From contig JAOWBW010000762.1 of NCBI GenBank assembly GCA_026119855.1, positions 1-64,000 of the forward strand: a stretch of 64,000 nucleotides of DNA. The letters are read 5' to 3'. Of the stretch, positions 54,056 through 64,000 are shown in pieces; within the stretch, counting starts at the first letter, position 1; the number at the start of each line of letters is the position of its first letter. The translations under genes and the position numbers were made by a program. The notes below the pieces were generated by a model. It searched no databases. It was not told the origin of the DNA and was given only the letters and a program-made list of their open reading frames with translations. This DNA is from Campanula takesimana (Eukaryota; Streptophyta; Magnoliopsida; Asterales; Campanulaceae).

Positions 54056-54290
54056 TAAAACCGCATTCGTGCTATTTCTGAACCGCCAGCATGGAGTCAC
54101 TTAGTTTTCATCAAACCTCATTCTGTGGCTTTGATGAAACCGTTATTCAAGTCTCTCTTGGAACCGCAGATGGGAACTTGATGGAACCGCATATCATGAA
54201 ACCGCTTACTTCAGTTTCTACGTGAAACCGCACATCAAGTTCATCCTTGGAACCACTCCTATGCCTTGTGGAACCGCATAGTAGTTATTG
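54056..54290. promoter_or_regulatory. AACCGC hexamer cluster in the E LTR
   Basis: About eight copies of (G/A)AACCGC(A/C/T) in 235 bp, 300-540 bp upstream of the TATA box. The hexamer continues through the rest of E, including the LTR end (55233-55350) and Gag coding (55583-57135). Confidence 0.7.
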
Positions 54291-54595
54291 AAGAATTCAA
54301 GAGATGTCATTTATTCCTTAGAGAAACATTCCCTTTTCAACCATAAAGGAATGTGTTATGTCTTGTCAAAATAACTCTGAGTTAACTTAGAGTTTCTGCA
54401 AGGAATGTCGGTTTATCTAGCAATTTAAATTGTTTACTGTTAGTCCTTCTCTGCAACAAAGGACAGGTGTCAAGTAGTGGCGCTACAACTACCTAGGACT
54501 ACAAGACAAAACCAAGGACGAAAATGACAGCTCAACCAATGGGATTTTGACAGCAATTGTACCCTCTGATTGGATTCAAATCTTTGTGCACTGCA

Positions 54596-54603
54596 TATAA
54601 ATA
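54596..54603 (+). promoter_or_regulatory. TATA box of the E LTR
   Basis: TATAAATA in the sense orientation. A likely leader follows. Confidence 0.65.
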
Positions 54604-55385
54604 GCCTTCATTCATCAACAATGAAGGTTACTGAGCTTCAAGAGAAATTACTCCCAAGTGTTCAAGTTTTCTTTAAAGATTTAAACCCAGAAATTCAAAC
54701 CTTCAAAGATCTCCTTAGCAAACCCAGAATTCCTTCATCAAGCTTTCATTCAATCAACCTTCCATACTCAGCCTTTACACAGAAAGCCTTCATTTGCTCA
54801 CTCATCATTTAGATCATTAGAGCATTTGATTCCTTTCCACACACATACCCGATTTATATGATCACATAGATTATATACTTCGAAAAAACCGGTTGTTATA
54901 ATAGCTTTATAGGTTAGATTGATTTAGATTCATCTTGTAGAACCTCCTCTAAATTAATACAAGTCTAGTAGCTATTAGAAAATCTTAGACTAACCATCTA
55001 GGTAGAGGACGTAGTTCATTCAAGAACGAACCTCTTCAAATTGTGTGTTTGATCTTTACTTTCTGTCTTGTTATTTACTTTTTTGTTTGTGGTCTTTAAT
55101 TTAATCCATTTACGAAATGACTTGAAAAGTGAATTGTGTTTTTCTTTGATCTTTAAAGTTGAACTTATCGGTTGCATCATTGTGTTTTCAACCCGAGTCA
55201 AACCACCCAACTCTTTAACTATCCTTTCGGCTAAACCGCAAAACTCCGTTGTGCATTTTATCAGTTCGGTTTAAGTGCCTTGAACCGCAGTGTTGATTTT
55301 CAAGGGTATTTTCGAAAAAGTTTCAAACCGCTATTCACCCCCCTCTAGCGGTTCTATACCCTTGTTTCCCTCTGGGACCAACAAG

Positions 55386-55398
55386 TGGCATCAGAGCA
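55386..55398 (+). other. E primer binding site, tRNA-Met
   Basis: TGGCATCAGAGCA, one base different from the usual TGGTATCAGAGC. Confidence 0.85.
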
Positions 55399-55448
55399 TA
55401 TTCAAAAAAACTTGTTTTTACAAGCTTAACCCCTTGGGTGCTGATCCA

Positions 55449-57204
55449 ATGGCAAACTCAAACACCCATATAATACAAACATCCATCTCGAATCATTGAT
55501 CGATTCTGGATGAAGATAGGTTTATCTTTTGGAAAGATAGGATGATGAAACACATGATTTCATGTGATCGTAGACTGTGGACCGCGGTTAAGGATGGACC
55601 ATATATTCCTATGAAAGCTAATCCACGTGCAGGAACTGCTGGATAACCGGCTGAAGTTAGAAAGCTAGAAAGTGAGTGGACTGATGCAGACCGCAATAAT
55701 GTAGAATTTGATGGAAAAGCAATGTCTATGCTTGTCTCAGCTATTGACCTAAGGACTCATTCAAAGGTGCTGCACTGCACAACCGCTAAGGCAACTTGGG
55801 ATGCAATAGTTAACTTTCTGGAAGGAAATTTAGATACCAAGAAGAACCGCCTCTATCAACAGAGAAGACTCTTTGACTATTTTGTTAAAGATCCTAAGGA
55901 ATCTCTTAATCAATGCTATGAGAGGTTCATTAATATTGTAAATGTTTGTTTTTATCTTGGACATGTCTATTCTAATACAGATTTGAACATGAGATTCATG
56001 CAAGCTTTTGGTAGCAAATGGCTGATTAAGACAACAAATATCGAAGATAACAAAGACCTGGAAGCTTTTGATCTTCATCACTTATATGCCATGCTGAAGG
56101 TATTTGAATTCAAGCATGAAAAGGTCCATGAAACCGAAGGCAGATTTAAGACATCTCTCTAGCTGCATTCAACAATACCTCATCTCCAACTTACAATCCA
56201 AACCATCATCAAACCGCACCTCACCTCCACTTGCAAACCGCTCCTCCAGATCAGACCGCACCTAGATACAATCCTTCAACCACACCTTCTGATTATTATC
56301 AACAGTCTCATCAATCCTATTCTCAATCTCATCAACCCTACCAACAGTCTCATCATTCCTATACTCCTCCTCAAAGTTCTTATTCTCAAAGTGTAGCATC
56401 TCAATCATCATGCTCTAGTCAAGTTGATTTTGATGACATGGATGATGAAGAATTTACTTTCTATGTAAAGAAATACACCAAGTTCAGGAAGAATAACAGA
56501 TCTCAGTTTCCACCCCCCAAAGGACTTGCAAAGTTTGTCCCTCCAACCAGATTCAACAAAACCGCAGATTCTAAGAAAAGGAATGACATGATCTGTTATA
56601 ACTGCAGACAACCAGTCACTTTTGCTTCAAGTTGTCCCAAACCGCGCTATGAAGCCGCACCAGCAAAGAAACCATTTAAAAAGAAGTTTGTTAAGAGAAG
56701 AGGAATGGTAGCTGACCAAGGGGATCAACCGCTGACATGGATGGGATCTGATTTAGATGAAAGTGATGATGAAGATGAAATTGCAAATCTCTGCCTCATG
56801 AGATTTGAAGAAAAGTTTGAAATTGATGAAAGCCTTCCACTGCCAAATCAACAAATGAAGTCAGTTTCACCAAGGACTCCTGATGCTAGATCAAGCAAAG
56901 CTCCTACAACACCAAACTGCTTTCCTGAGGTTCAAGCAGATCAAAGCCATGATGTCCAGGTATTAGAACGTGCTAATATTATATGTCAACAACATACCGT
57001 GCTTAAAAAGGCATATAAATTAATGGCTGCGGAATTTGAAGATTCCCAAAAAGAATGCAAGTCCCACAAGGAGGAAATTGAAAAACTCAAGGTCCAAATT
57101 GCTGGGATATCATTAATTAAGGAAGAAAACCGCTATATGAAGGATAGAGCCGAGGCACTTCTCACCCAAATCTATGATCTTACTACACAAAGGGATGTAC
57201 TTCT
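55449..57204 (+). pseudogene. gag: E Gag, interrupted
   Basis: Starts MANSNTHI (55449). Two in-frame stops (TGA at 55497, TAA at 55644), then an open stretch 55722-56160: LVSAIDLRTHSKVLHCTTAK, NQCYERFINIVNVCFYLG, MQAFGSKWL, YAMLKVFEFKHEKV, the UBN2-type Gag region also seen in D. A frame change at about 56150 leads to 56231-57204: a Gln/Ser/Tyr-rich stretch, FDDMDDEEFTFYVKKYTKF, a knuckle reading CYNCRQPVTFASSC whose zinc-binding His is lost (an indel beside GGTCAC), an acidic tail and a coiled coil (EDSQKECKSHKEEIEKLK). F interrupts it at 57204 after QRDVLL. Confidence 0.85.
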
Positions 57205-60200
57205 TGTCACGCCCCGGAAATTTACTAAAAATCCATAAATGTAAAATTTACATAATTAACATCTCCAAAAATGCTAAATACCAAACCGGGCGTGTGAATT
57301 CTACTATAAACCAATACCAACAAATAATACCTCAGCGAGATTATAACTCAGAGACTAGAAACAAACGCGGAAGCAAGAACAACTATTAACAAAAACCCAA
57401 AGTGCAACCGTATATACAAAACACTGAACGACTACGAACCCACAATAATATGCATAAAGGCTCCGAAGAGCAACTATCCCAAATGCGATCAACCTGCTCT
57501 GAAGATTCCCGCTACAACGGACCTCACAACGCTACCACTTGATTTCCTGGGGGGGGGGGGTTAAGGAAAAACAGAGATAAAAGAAACGGGTGAGATAAAA
57601 TCTCAGTAAGTTACTAATGCAGCTACATGGCATAATATCATGCAAATCAACAATATAACTGAACAAGTAAATCACATAACAACAAATGAGAAAGCTCCCT
57701 ATCGCCAACTGTCCCATACCAGTTGGAAATAACGACTAACTCATCATGCAGCACATAAGACTGAAATAAACACGTTACAAAGGATACTGAGCCAAGGTTT
57801 CACCAAACCAATAGAACAATCGCTGCGCAGCTTCAACCGATAAACCAGTCAACAATAGCAGCATAACAGCTGAAGAGAAAACCCCCGGTCAGAACCAACC
57901 CATCAATCAATCAACCCATCGAACCATCTTCGTAGTAGCATAATAGCTGAAGAGAAAACCCCCGGTACCGGAACCAATAACAAAATAACGTGCCACAAAG
58001 GGCGGGAGCCATGCCACAAAGTCATGCTCCAAAACATGTAGCTAGAATACTCACAAAAGGAGCTAGCTCATCCCAACCAAGGCCAATCTGGAAGAGGAAA
58101 GAAGGACCAATGGGCGATGCTATACTGGACTTGGCTCGTGCCATTATAACATTATGCATTGCCTGACTCGAACACAAATAACCAGCTGGACTTTCAATTA
58201 AATGCTAGGTAATAAATACTAGCTCGATAAACAACCAAAGATTCCAAAGTAGGGAACCATACCAATTAATCACCATAAACGATGCAAACGATTACTCAAG
58301 AAGAGTTCAACAACAATAAACACAAGAGTTTCTCAAAAAAGAGTCCAACAACATTGACCATTAAAACATAATGATTCCAAGATAAGGCACGTACCAAATA
58401 CATCCTAAATATGACCCACAAGTTAATCAAAAGAGCACAACCCAAGCGGTCGTTCACAAATAGCACAATGCCTATCACCAAAATGACCCTAAACATTTAC
58501 TCATAAAGATGTACTAGGACCATGAACTCAACCATATCTTACACCTGGAATTCCAAAGTAGGAAATCAGAATGAATACACCTAAGGTTAATCAAACCGTA
58601 GGTACCCAATTGCCAATTCACGCTTTACCTCCGTTTATAACGAACCAATTCTAAACACCCCAAACGAATCCAAAGGTTACACTTATTAGAACATGATCAC
58701 GACCGGACAAAACCCTACATTTTGGTGTTCTATAACAACCCTCTAGGTACTATAGGACATTGCCTAAACCTAGACCAAGTCTTACTCGAAAATCAATTCG
58801 ATTGGAACAATCACGAACACATCATAAGATGCCCAAACATTCCCAAACAATATTTGATCAAATTACATAACACCATTGTTCACAAAGGAGCCAATTTCAA
58901 TTATTAAAGTGTTCCACGGTGCCCAACTAAGTAAACTAGAATAGTACTACAGAACCTAGACCGAGACTACACCTTGATCTTAAACCTCAACGAAAAGACA
59001 ACCATTCTGATCTGGAACCATGCGGCCAATAGAACCATTTCATAGTACTCGAAAATAGATTTCCAATGATAGTTTACACGTCCAAAACGGAGTCCGGACG
59101 AAGAAGTTATGGCCTCCGGAAGATTGAGCGAAAAACGGACAACTACAAGAGAAGAGGGTGCGTGCGCCTCCCAAAAAAGGTGCGCGCGCCTCCTTTGATC
59201 AGTTTGGAGGGTTTTGAGTGCACTAGAGGGTGCGCACGCCTTCCCTAAAAGGGTGCGCGCTCCCCGACCCCCGAATCAGCTTTTTGGCCTTCCAGAAAGG
59301 CTAAAATTGCATAAACTCATCCCATACCAACCTAACCTCCATTCCTACTTCAAAACACAATTAAAACTCTTACTTTGGCTCTATAATCACTTCTAAAAAC
59401 TAACTTAACTAAGAGTTTCAAACACAACCAAACCCAGAATTCCCAATTTGTTTCTTGGGTTCATTTACACTCAAAATTGAGAGTAAAACTCTCCCAAACA
59501 ACCCATCAACACAAAACTCACCCAAGACACAACCTAAGTACATCATTGACCTCTAAACACAATTCTAAACTCCAAACACCAATTACCAACATCAACCCAA
59601 ATTCACCCATGACTTCAAATCAAGATTTAAATCCCAACATTCATATTAACACAAAAATTAACCAAAAATACTAATAATTTCTAAACTCAACCAAAACATC
59701 ATATACATATCACTAAAGCATCATACAAACAAATGATGAACATTTTAGCATAAAAATGGGGGAAAGTAACTTACTTGGAAATAATGAAATGAGACGGAAT
59801 TCGAATATTTTTGGTTCCACACGATCCTATCGACGATCTAAACACATTTCATCAAATGAGCCATAAGAAATGATGAGAGGAAGAGGGTGAAAATGAAGAG
59901 AGAAGGGAGGAAGAAAAACTTACCCTTTTTCTTGGAGAGAGAGAGATGACTGGAATGAGAGAGTGAGGGAGAAGGAAGGGAGGAAGGAGGTGATATTTTA
60001 AAAATGTTACACTTAGGGCCCCTCCTCCACTAACAACACAATTCTCTTATACTCCCCTCTAACAACTAAGACCCGACACTCTACACTAGCACAAATAACC
60101 AATTAAAAGCTAGGCATAAAATATTATGAAACACAAAATGCAGACATAATTATTTAAATAAATAAATAATTTAAATAAATAAATAAGAAACAAATAAATA

Positions 60201-60249
60201 ATTAAATATTTATTACTACGAAAATAGAGGCGGTTTTCGGGTCGTTAAA
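57205..60249 (-). repeat. F 3' LTR
   Basis: About 3.05 kb. TGTCACGCCCCGGAAATTTA to GGTCGTTAAAA (expected GTTACA). G-run at 57550-57560, TGAGATAAAATCTCA at about 57591, GC cluster at 59156-59265, CT-rich tract on the sense strand at 59870-59990. Long direct repeat-like text CATAATAGCTGAAGAGAAAACC occurs twice (57863-57890, 57938-57965). Confidence 0.88.
59156..59265. promoter_or_regulatory. GGTGCGCGCGCCTCC cluster in the F LTR
   Basis: Four sites: GGTGCGTGCGCCTCCC, GGTGCGCGCGCCTCC, GGTGCGCACGCCTTCCC and GGTGCGCGCTCCCC in 110 bp. The near-palindrome GGTGCGCGCGCC is specific to this family. It lies 984-1093 bp from the LTR 5' end. Confidence 0.7.
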
Positions 60250-62670
60250 ATCTACCCTCCTTAAAAAGAATTCGCCCACGAATTCACTCATCAAACTTCA
60301 CAACACGCGGTCATATTGAGGCGTCAACATATCGACTCTCCCATAGCACTCATAACCTCAATCAAGTACCTATCAAAATTTTCAGACATAGTCTCCATGA
60401 CTCAAATAAACCAACATATATTAATCACATACATATCTCGGGTATACTCATATTAAACATTCTAAAGTCAACTTCTTCTTTCATCCGGGATTTCAAATTC
60501 TCAAGACTATCACTTGTTCACCAATTCTGAGACATAGCTAATTTGATCCTAATTAGCATTACGCTCACCATCCACCCTTAAATCATCAACATCCATAAGT
60601 TTTACTTTTCCGATTCATCCGTACGCATTGACGATCCAGACATCATCCCACGTAATCATACTACTACCCGAACAAATAAGAGAAGGAGTAGGGTTAACGA
60701 TTATTGTCACCCAATGATTCAATGATATACTCAAAAATTTACCGTTATCAACTATCCGATCAAATGAGATTCCGCTACCACAATCACTTCCTCATGAGAT
60801 AAAACATAATACAGTCATAATATTTGAATTTCTCAAACTACTTGCATTACCTCATACTTAGTTTTCTAAGGAAATATACCCATCAACTTTTGATAGTCTG
60901 TCATCAACGCTTCAACTTGGTCCCAAAATGAAATAAAATATATAATCTGCTAAGGCAATATCAACAAAATCATCACCAATCCCAAATCATAGATAGTTCT
61001 ATTTATTAAGCGTTACTCCTCGAAACATATACAAATACGTTATCACCCAAAATTGTTACCTACCTCCATCTCTATTTGGAAGCATCACTATAGATAATGG
61101 ATTTATCAATTTTCACTATAATGGAAAACTTAACATATCTCCAAGAAAACATAACACTGATCACACCTTTTAAGGTAACAGTGATACCAGCCCAAGCCAC
61201 GAAACAACATTAATACCGAAATTATTATCATTACATTACTCCAATCCTTGAAGATTTAAAACAGTTCCAAGTACTCAGTAGTCCGCAAAACAATCCAAGT
61301 TTTATCTTCAAAAGATTTCCTCTAACTCCCATTTAAGTTAATAATCCGTGCTTATATACCAAATGAATTTTAACAAATTCTAAATATTCAATGGCTAACC
61401 CAATTTAGACTTTCACGTATACATTTATTAACCCAATATTACTTATGCTGAACAGTATTACCAACATAATAATCTAATTAGCGAATAACATTTCAACTGA
61501 CCAAATGCAAAATCATAGCATCCTTTAATATGCCCAAGTATCTATACCCAACTTCCTTTACACATCCTAAATCCGAACGAGAAACGCCACAAGGAGAAGA
61601 TCCAGAACCATGTGACAACTGTTTAACTAAAATCCAAAATGCCTTTAATATTGCCCGAGAATTTCTTACCTTCTCAAAATATGTTTAGTCCTTTAAACTT
61701 AACGCGCTTACCATCATTAATGATTATAACTTCCACAATATACTCATAACTCATATTGTTTTAACTCAACTCCGGTCATGTACTAAATGATCCCAAACAA
61801 TTTAAGTATTTCCTCATACTAAACATTCTGATGCACTCACAAAGATGTACCAAAAGTAAGGAAAAATCTCTTATTGAGAAATTCTCAAATTGAATCTTTA
61901 ACTCTTTTAACCCAATACTATATGTTCACCGATTTACCTATCAGTATTGCAGCTTACATCAATTCATCATATAACCCAAGTTCCCTATCGGTCAAGCGAC
62001 ATATTGCCCCCAATATAAATTATACCCAAGATTTCAAAATTAATATTGCCAACAGAATAAGCTAAATTCCCAGCACAACCTCATAATAAAGGTTTTCTGA
62101 TTTTCAAGATAGAACCCGAACATTATATATACACCTAGTATGCTCGTAAACAAGGTCAAACATACTAATATAGAAATACTCACGACCTAACGGTAGCACA
62201 CAAGAAATTTGTAAAACATAGAAGGCTAAACATACCACTTAACTCGTCAATATCCCGCATAGGTGACATAACTAAATTACCTTATATATACCAGTAGCAA
62301 TCACGTAGTTCCGTATTCGAGAATATACCTCAACATAAATCCTTGAATGATAACCAACATGCGAATATAGCACGAAACATTGTCCACTTTATGAAATAAA
62401 TATACTCAAGCCCTCAAAACTCGTACTCTCGACTCCCAAGCCAGCTAACCCCAATGGAACCAACACTATTAACACCAATCCTATACTCATTATACTACAA
62501 GAGAAGAAACACTCGACGTTAATATCACGACTCATCTCTCAACCAACTTCTACCTTAACCTCATCCTTCAAGAAAACTTAGTCTCCTAAGCCGCTCAAAG
62601 CTATAACACCCAAGTTTTGAAACCTATTCCATATCAGAGTTCTTATTCTCCTTCAAGATCTAAAACCATT
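60250..62670. other. F internal region, no coding
   Basis: Polypurine tract complement at 60251-60268 (TCTACCCTCCTTAAAAAG). 60700-61200 aligns with G1 filler, and 61240-61740 aligns with G2 30380-30900. No protein motif in any frame. Confidence 0.7.
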
Positions 62671-62682
62671 GCTCTGATACCA
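62671..62682 (-). other. F primer binding site, tRNA-Met
   Basis: TGGTATCAGAGC on the minus strand, two bases from the LTR. Confidence 0.9.
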
Positions 62683-62684
62683 AC

Positions 62685-64000
62685 TGTCACGCCCCGGAAA
62701 TTTACTAAAAATCCATAAATATAAAATTTACATAATTAACATCTCCAAAAATGCTAAATACCAAACCGGGAGCGTGAATTCTACTATAAACCAATACCAA
62801 CAAACAATACCTCAACGAGATTATAACTCGGAGACTAGAAACAAACGCGGAAGCAAGAACAATTATTAACAAAAACCCAAAGTGCAACCGTATATACAAA
62901 ACACTGAATGACTACGAACCCACAATAATATGCATAAAGGCTCCGAAGAGCAACTATCCCAAATGCGATCAACCTGCTCAGAAGATTCCCGCTACAACGG
63001 ACCTCACAACGCTAACACTTGATTTCCTGGGGGGGGTTAAGGAAAAACAGAGATAAAAGAAACGGGGTGAGATAAAATCTCAGTAAGTTACTAATGCAGC
63101 TACATGGCATAATATCATGCAAATCAACAATATAACTGAACAAGTAAATCACATAACAACAAATGAGAAAGCTCCCTATCGCCAAACTGTCCCATACCAG
63201 TTGGAAATAACGACTAACTCATCATGCAGCACATAAGACTGAAATAAACACGTTACAAAGGATACTGAGCCAAGGTTTCACCAAACCAATAGAACAATCG
63301 CTGCGCAGCTTCAACCGATAAACCAGTCAACAATAGCAGCATAACAGCTGAAGAGAAAACCCCCGGTCAGAACCGACCCATCAATCAATCAACCCATCGA
63401 ACCATCTTCGTAGTAGCATAATAGCTGAGAGAAAACCCCCGTACCGGAACCAATAACAAAATAACGTGCCACAAGGGCGGGAGCCATGCCACAAAGTCAT
63501 GCTCCAAAACGTGTAGCTAGAATACTCACAAAAGGAGCTAGCTCATCCCAACCAAGGCCAATCTGGAAGAGGAAAGAAGGACCAATGGGCGATGCTATAC
63601 TGGACTTGGCTCGTGCCATTATAACATTATCCATTGCCTGACTCGAACACAAATAACCAGCTGGACTTTCAATTAAATGCTAGGTAATAAATACTAGCTC
63701 GATAAACAACCAAAGATTCCAAAGTAGGGAACCATACCAATTAATCACCATAAAAGATGCAAACGATTACTCAAGAAGAGTTCAACAACAATAAACACAA
63801 GGAGTTTCTCAAAAAAGAGTCCAACAACATTGACCATTAAAACATAATGATTCCAAGATAAGGCACGTACCAAATACATCCTAAATATGACCCACAAGTT
63901 AATCAAAAAGAGCACAACCCAAGCGGTCGCTCACAAATAGCACAATGCCTATCACCAAAATGACCCTAAACATTTACTCATAAAGATGTACTAGGACCAT
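62685..64000 (-). repeat. F 5' LTR, cut by the window end
   Basis: Matches 57205-58523 with only scattered single-base differences. The remaining about 1.7 kb lies outside the window. Confidence 0.9.

Larger units (their letters stand above)
53891..55383 (+). repeat. E 5' LTR
   Basis: TGTTAGTACACC to GGGACCAACA, 1493 bp. TATA box TATAAATA at 54596-54603. AACCGC cluster 54056-54290. Ends two bases before the primer site. Confidence 0.88.
53891..57204 (+). mobile_element. Element E: SIRE-like Ty1/copia element, cut by F
   Basis: Plus strand. Complete 5' LTR, primer site, and Gag up to the coiled-coil linker, then interrupted by F at 57205. The LTR start and Gag are homologous to D. The five bases before the LTR are TTCAT; the matching copy lies outside the window. 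Confidence 0.88.
57205..64000 (-). mobile_element. Element F: coding-dead Tekay-related gypsy element
   Basis: Minus strand. 3' LTR 57205-60249, internal 60250-62684, 5' LTR from 62685 past the window end. Primer site tRNA-Met. No coding frame at all in the internal region. LTR ends (TGTCACGCCCCGG, GGTCGTTAAAA), the G-run and TGAGATAAAATCTCA motifs, and parts of the internal region are shared with G1 and G2. The visible parts of the two LTRs are nearly identical, so a coding-less element transposed recently. Left flank CTTCT (57200-57204). Confidence 0.88.

Noticed and set aside
1..64000. tRNA or rRNA genes
   Set aside because: Only primer binding sites complementary to tRNA ends were seen; no cloverleaf or rRNA sequence recognised.

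Overview
This window is repeat-rich plant nuclear DNA. It is built almost entirely of LTR retrotransposons inserted into one another. The sequence shows Ty1/copia proteins, chromovirus (Ty3/gypsy) proteins with an integrase-chromodomain, plant initiator-tRNA primer sites and plant-mobile-domain (PMD) genes. An angiosperm, probably a eudicot, is inferred; the species cannot be named. No confident host gene, rRNA, tRNA or CRISPR array was seen. Only about 1.5 kb (51945-53418) looks free of LTR elements. Names A to K used here are local labels.

Layout. (1) 1-8125 minus: copia element A (Angela-like), its low-coordinate LTR cut by the window edge. It shares its other LTR with B (8126-9280), a truncated second internal region, so the order is LTR-internal-LTR-internal. 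(2) 9281-16250 plus: P, a left-truncated gypsy element of Tat/Ogre type, with two PMD genes on the antisense strand, one of them with introns. P's right LTR sits inside (3) D (16251-21745 minus), a SIRE-like copia element cut off after integrase. D lies inside the LTR of (4) H (21746-27100 and 51351-51944 minus), an old Angela-like copia. (5) G1 (27101-51345 minus), a Tekay-like chromovirus, lies inside H's other LTR with target duplication GTCCA. (6) G2 (27596-34963 minus), a gag-only relative, lies inside an LTR of G1 with duplication AATAG. (7) C (38490-47509 plus), a non-autonomous Tat/Ogre-like element, lies in G1's internal region with near-duplication AGCAT/ATCAT. (8) 51945-53418: unassigned DNA. 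(9) K (53419-53890 plus): an H-family LTR fragment interrupted by E (53891-57204 plus), a SIRE-like copia element, itself interrupted by F (57205 to the window end, minus), a third Tekay-related, coding-dead element.

How it works together. Only G2 gag (366 aa) is a clean full-length structural gene. Most other genes are split by single-base indels, and many of these look like homopolymer errors of long-read sequence rather than true decay. G1, G2 and F have no reverse transcriptase core and would need help in trans. All elements with a visible primer site use initiator tRNA-Met, except C, which uses a different tRNA (probably tRNA-Arg).

Best leads. (a) Nearly every LTR family carries its own cluster of short, GC-rich, CpG-bearing, often palindromic oligomers. 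In five of the six families with a TATA box these lie upstream of it in U3. A copia family and a gypsy family share the same motif pair, and in the two SIRE elements the hexamer also recurs through the coding region. (b) P and C share a module of hairpins whose stems covary. (c) The Angela leader carries a paired-hairpin motif with covarying stems. (d) P carries intron-containing antisense PMD genes.
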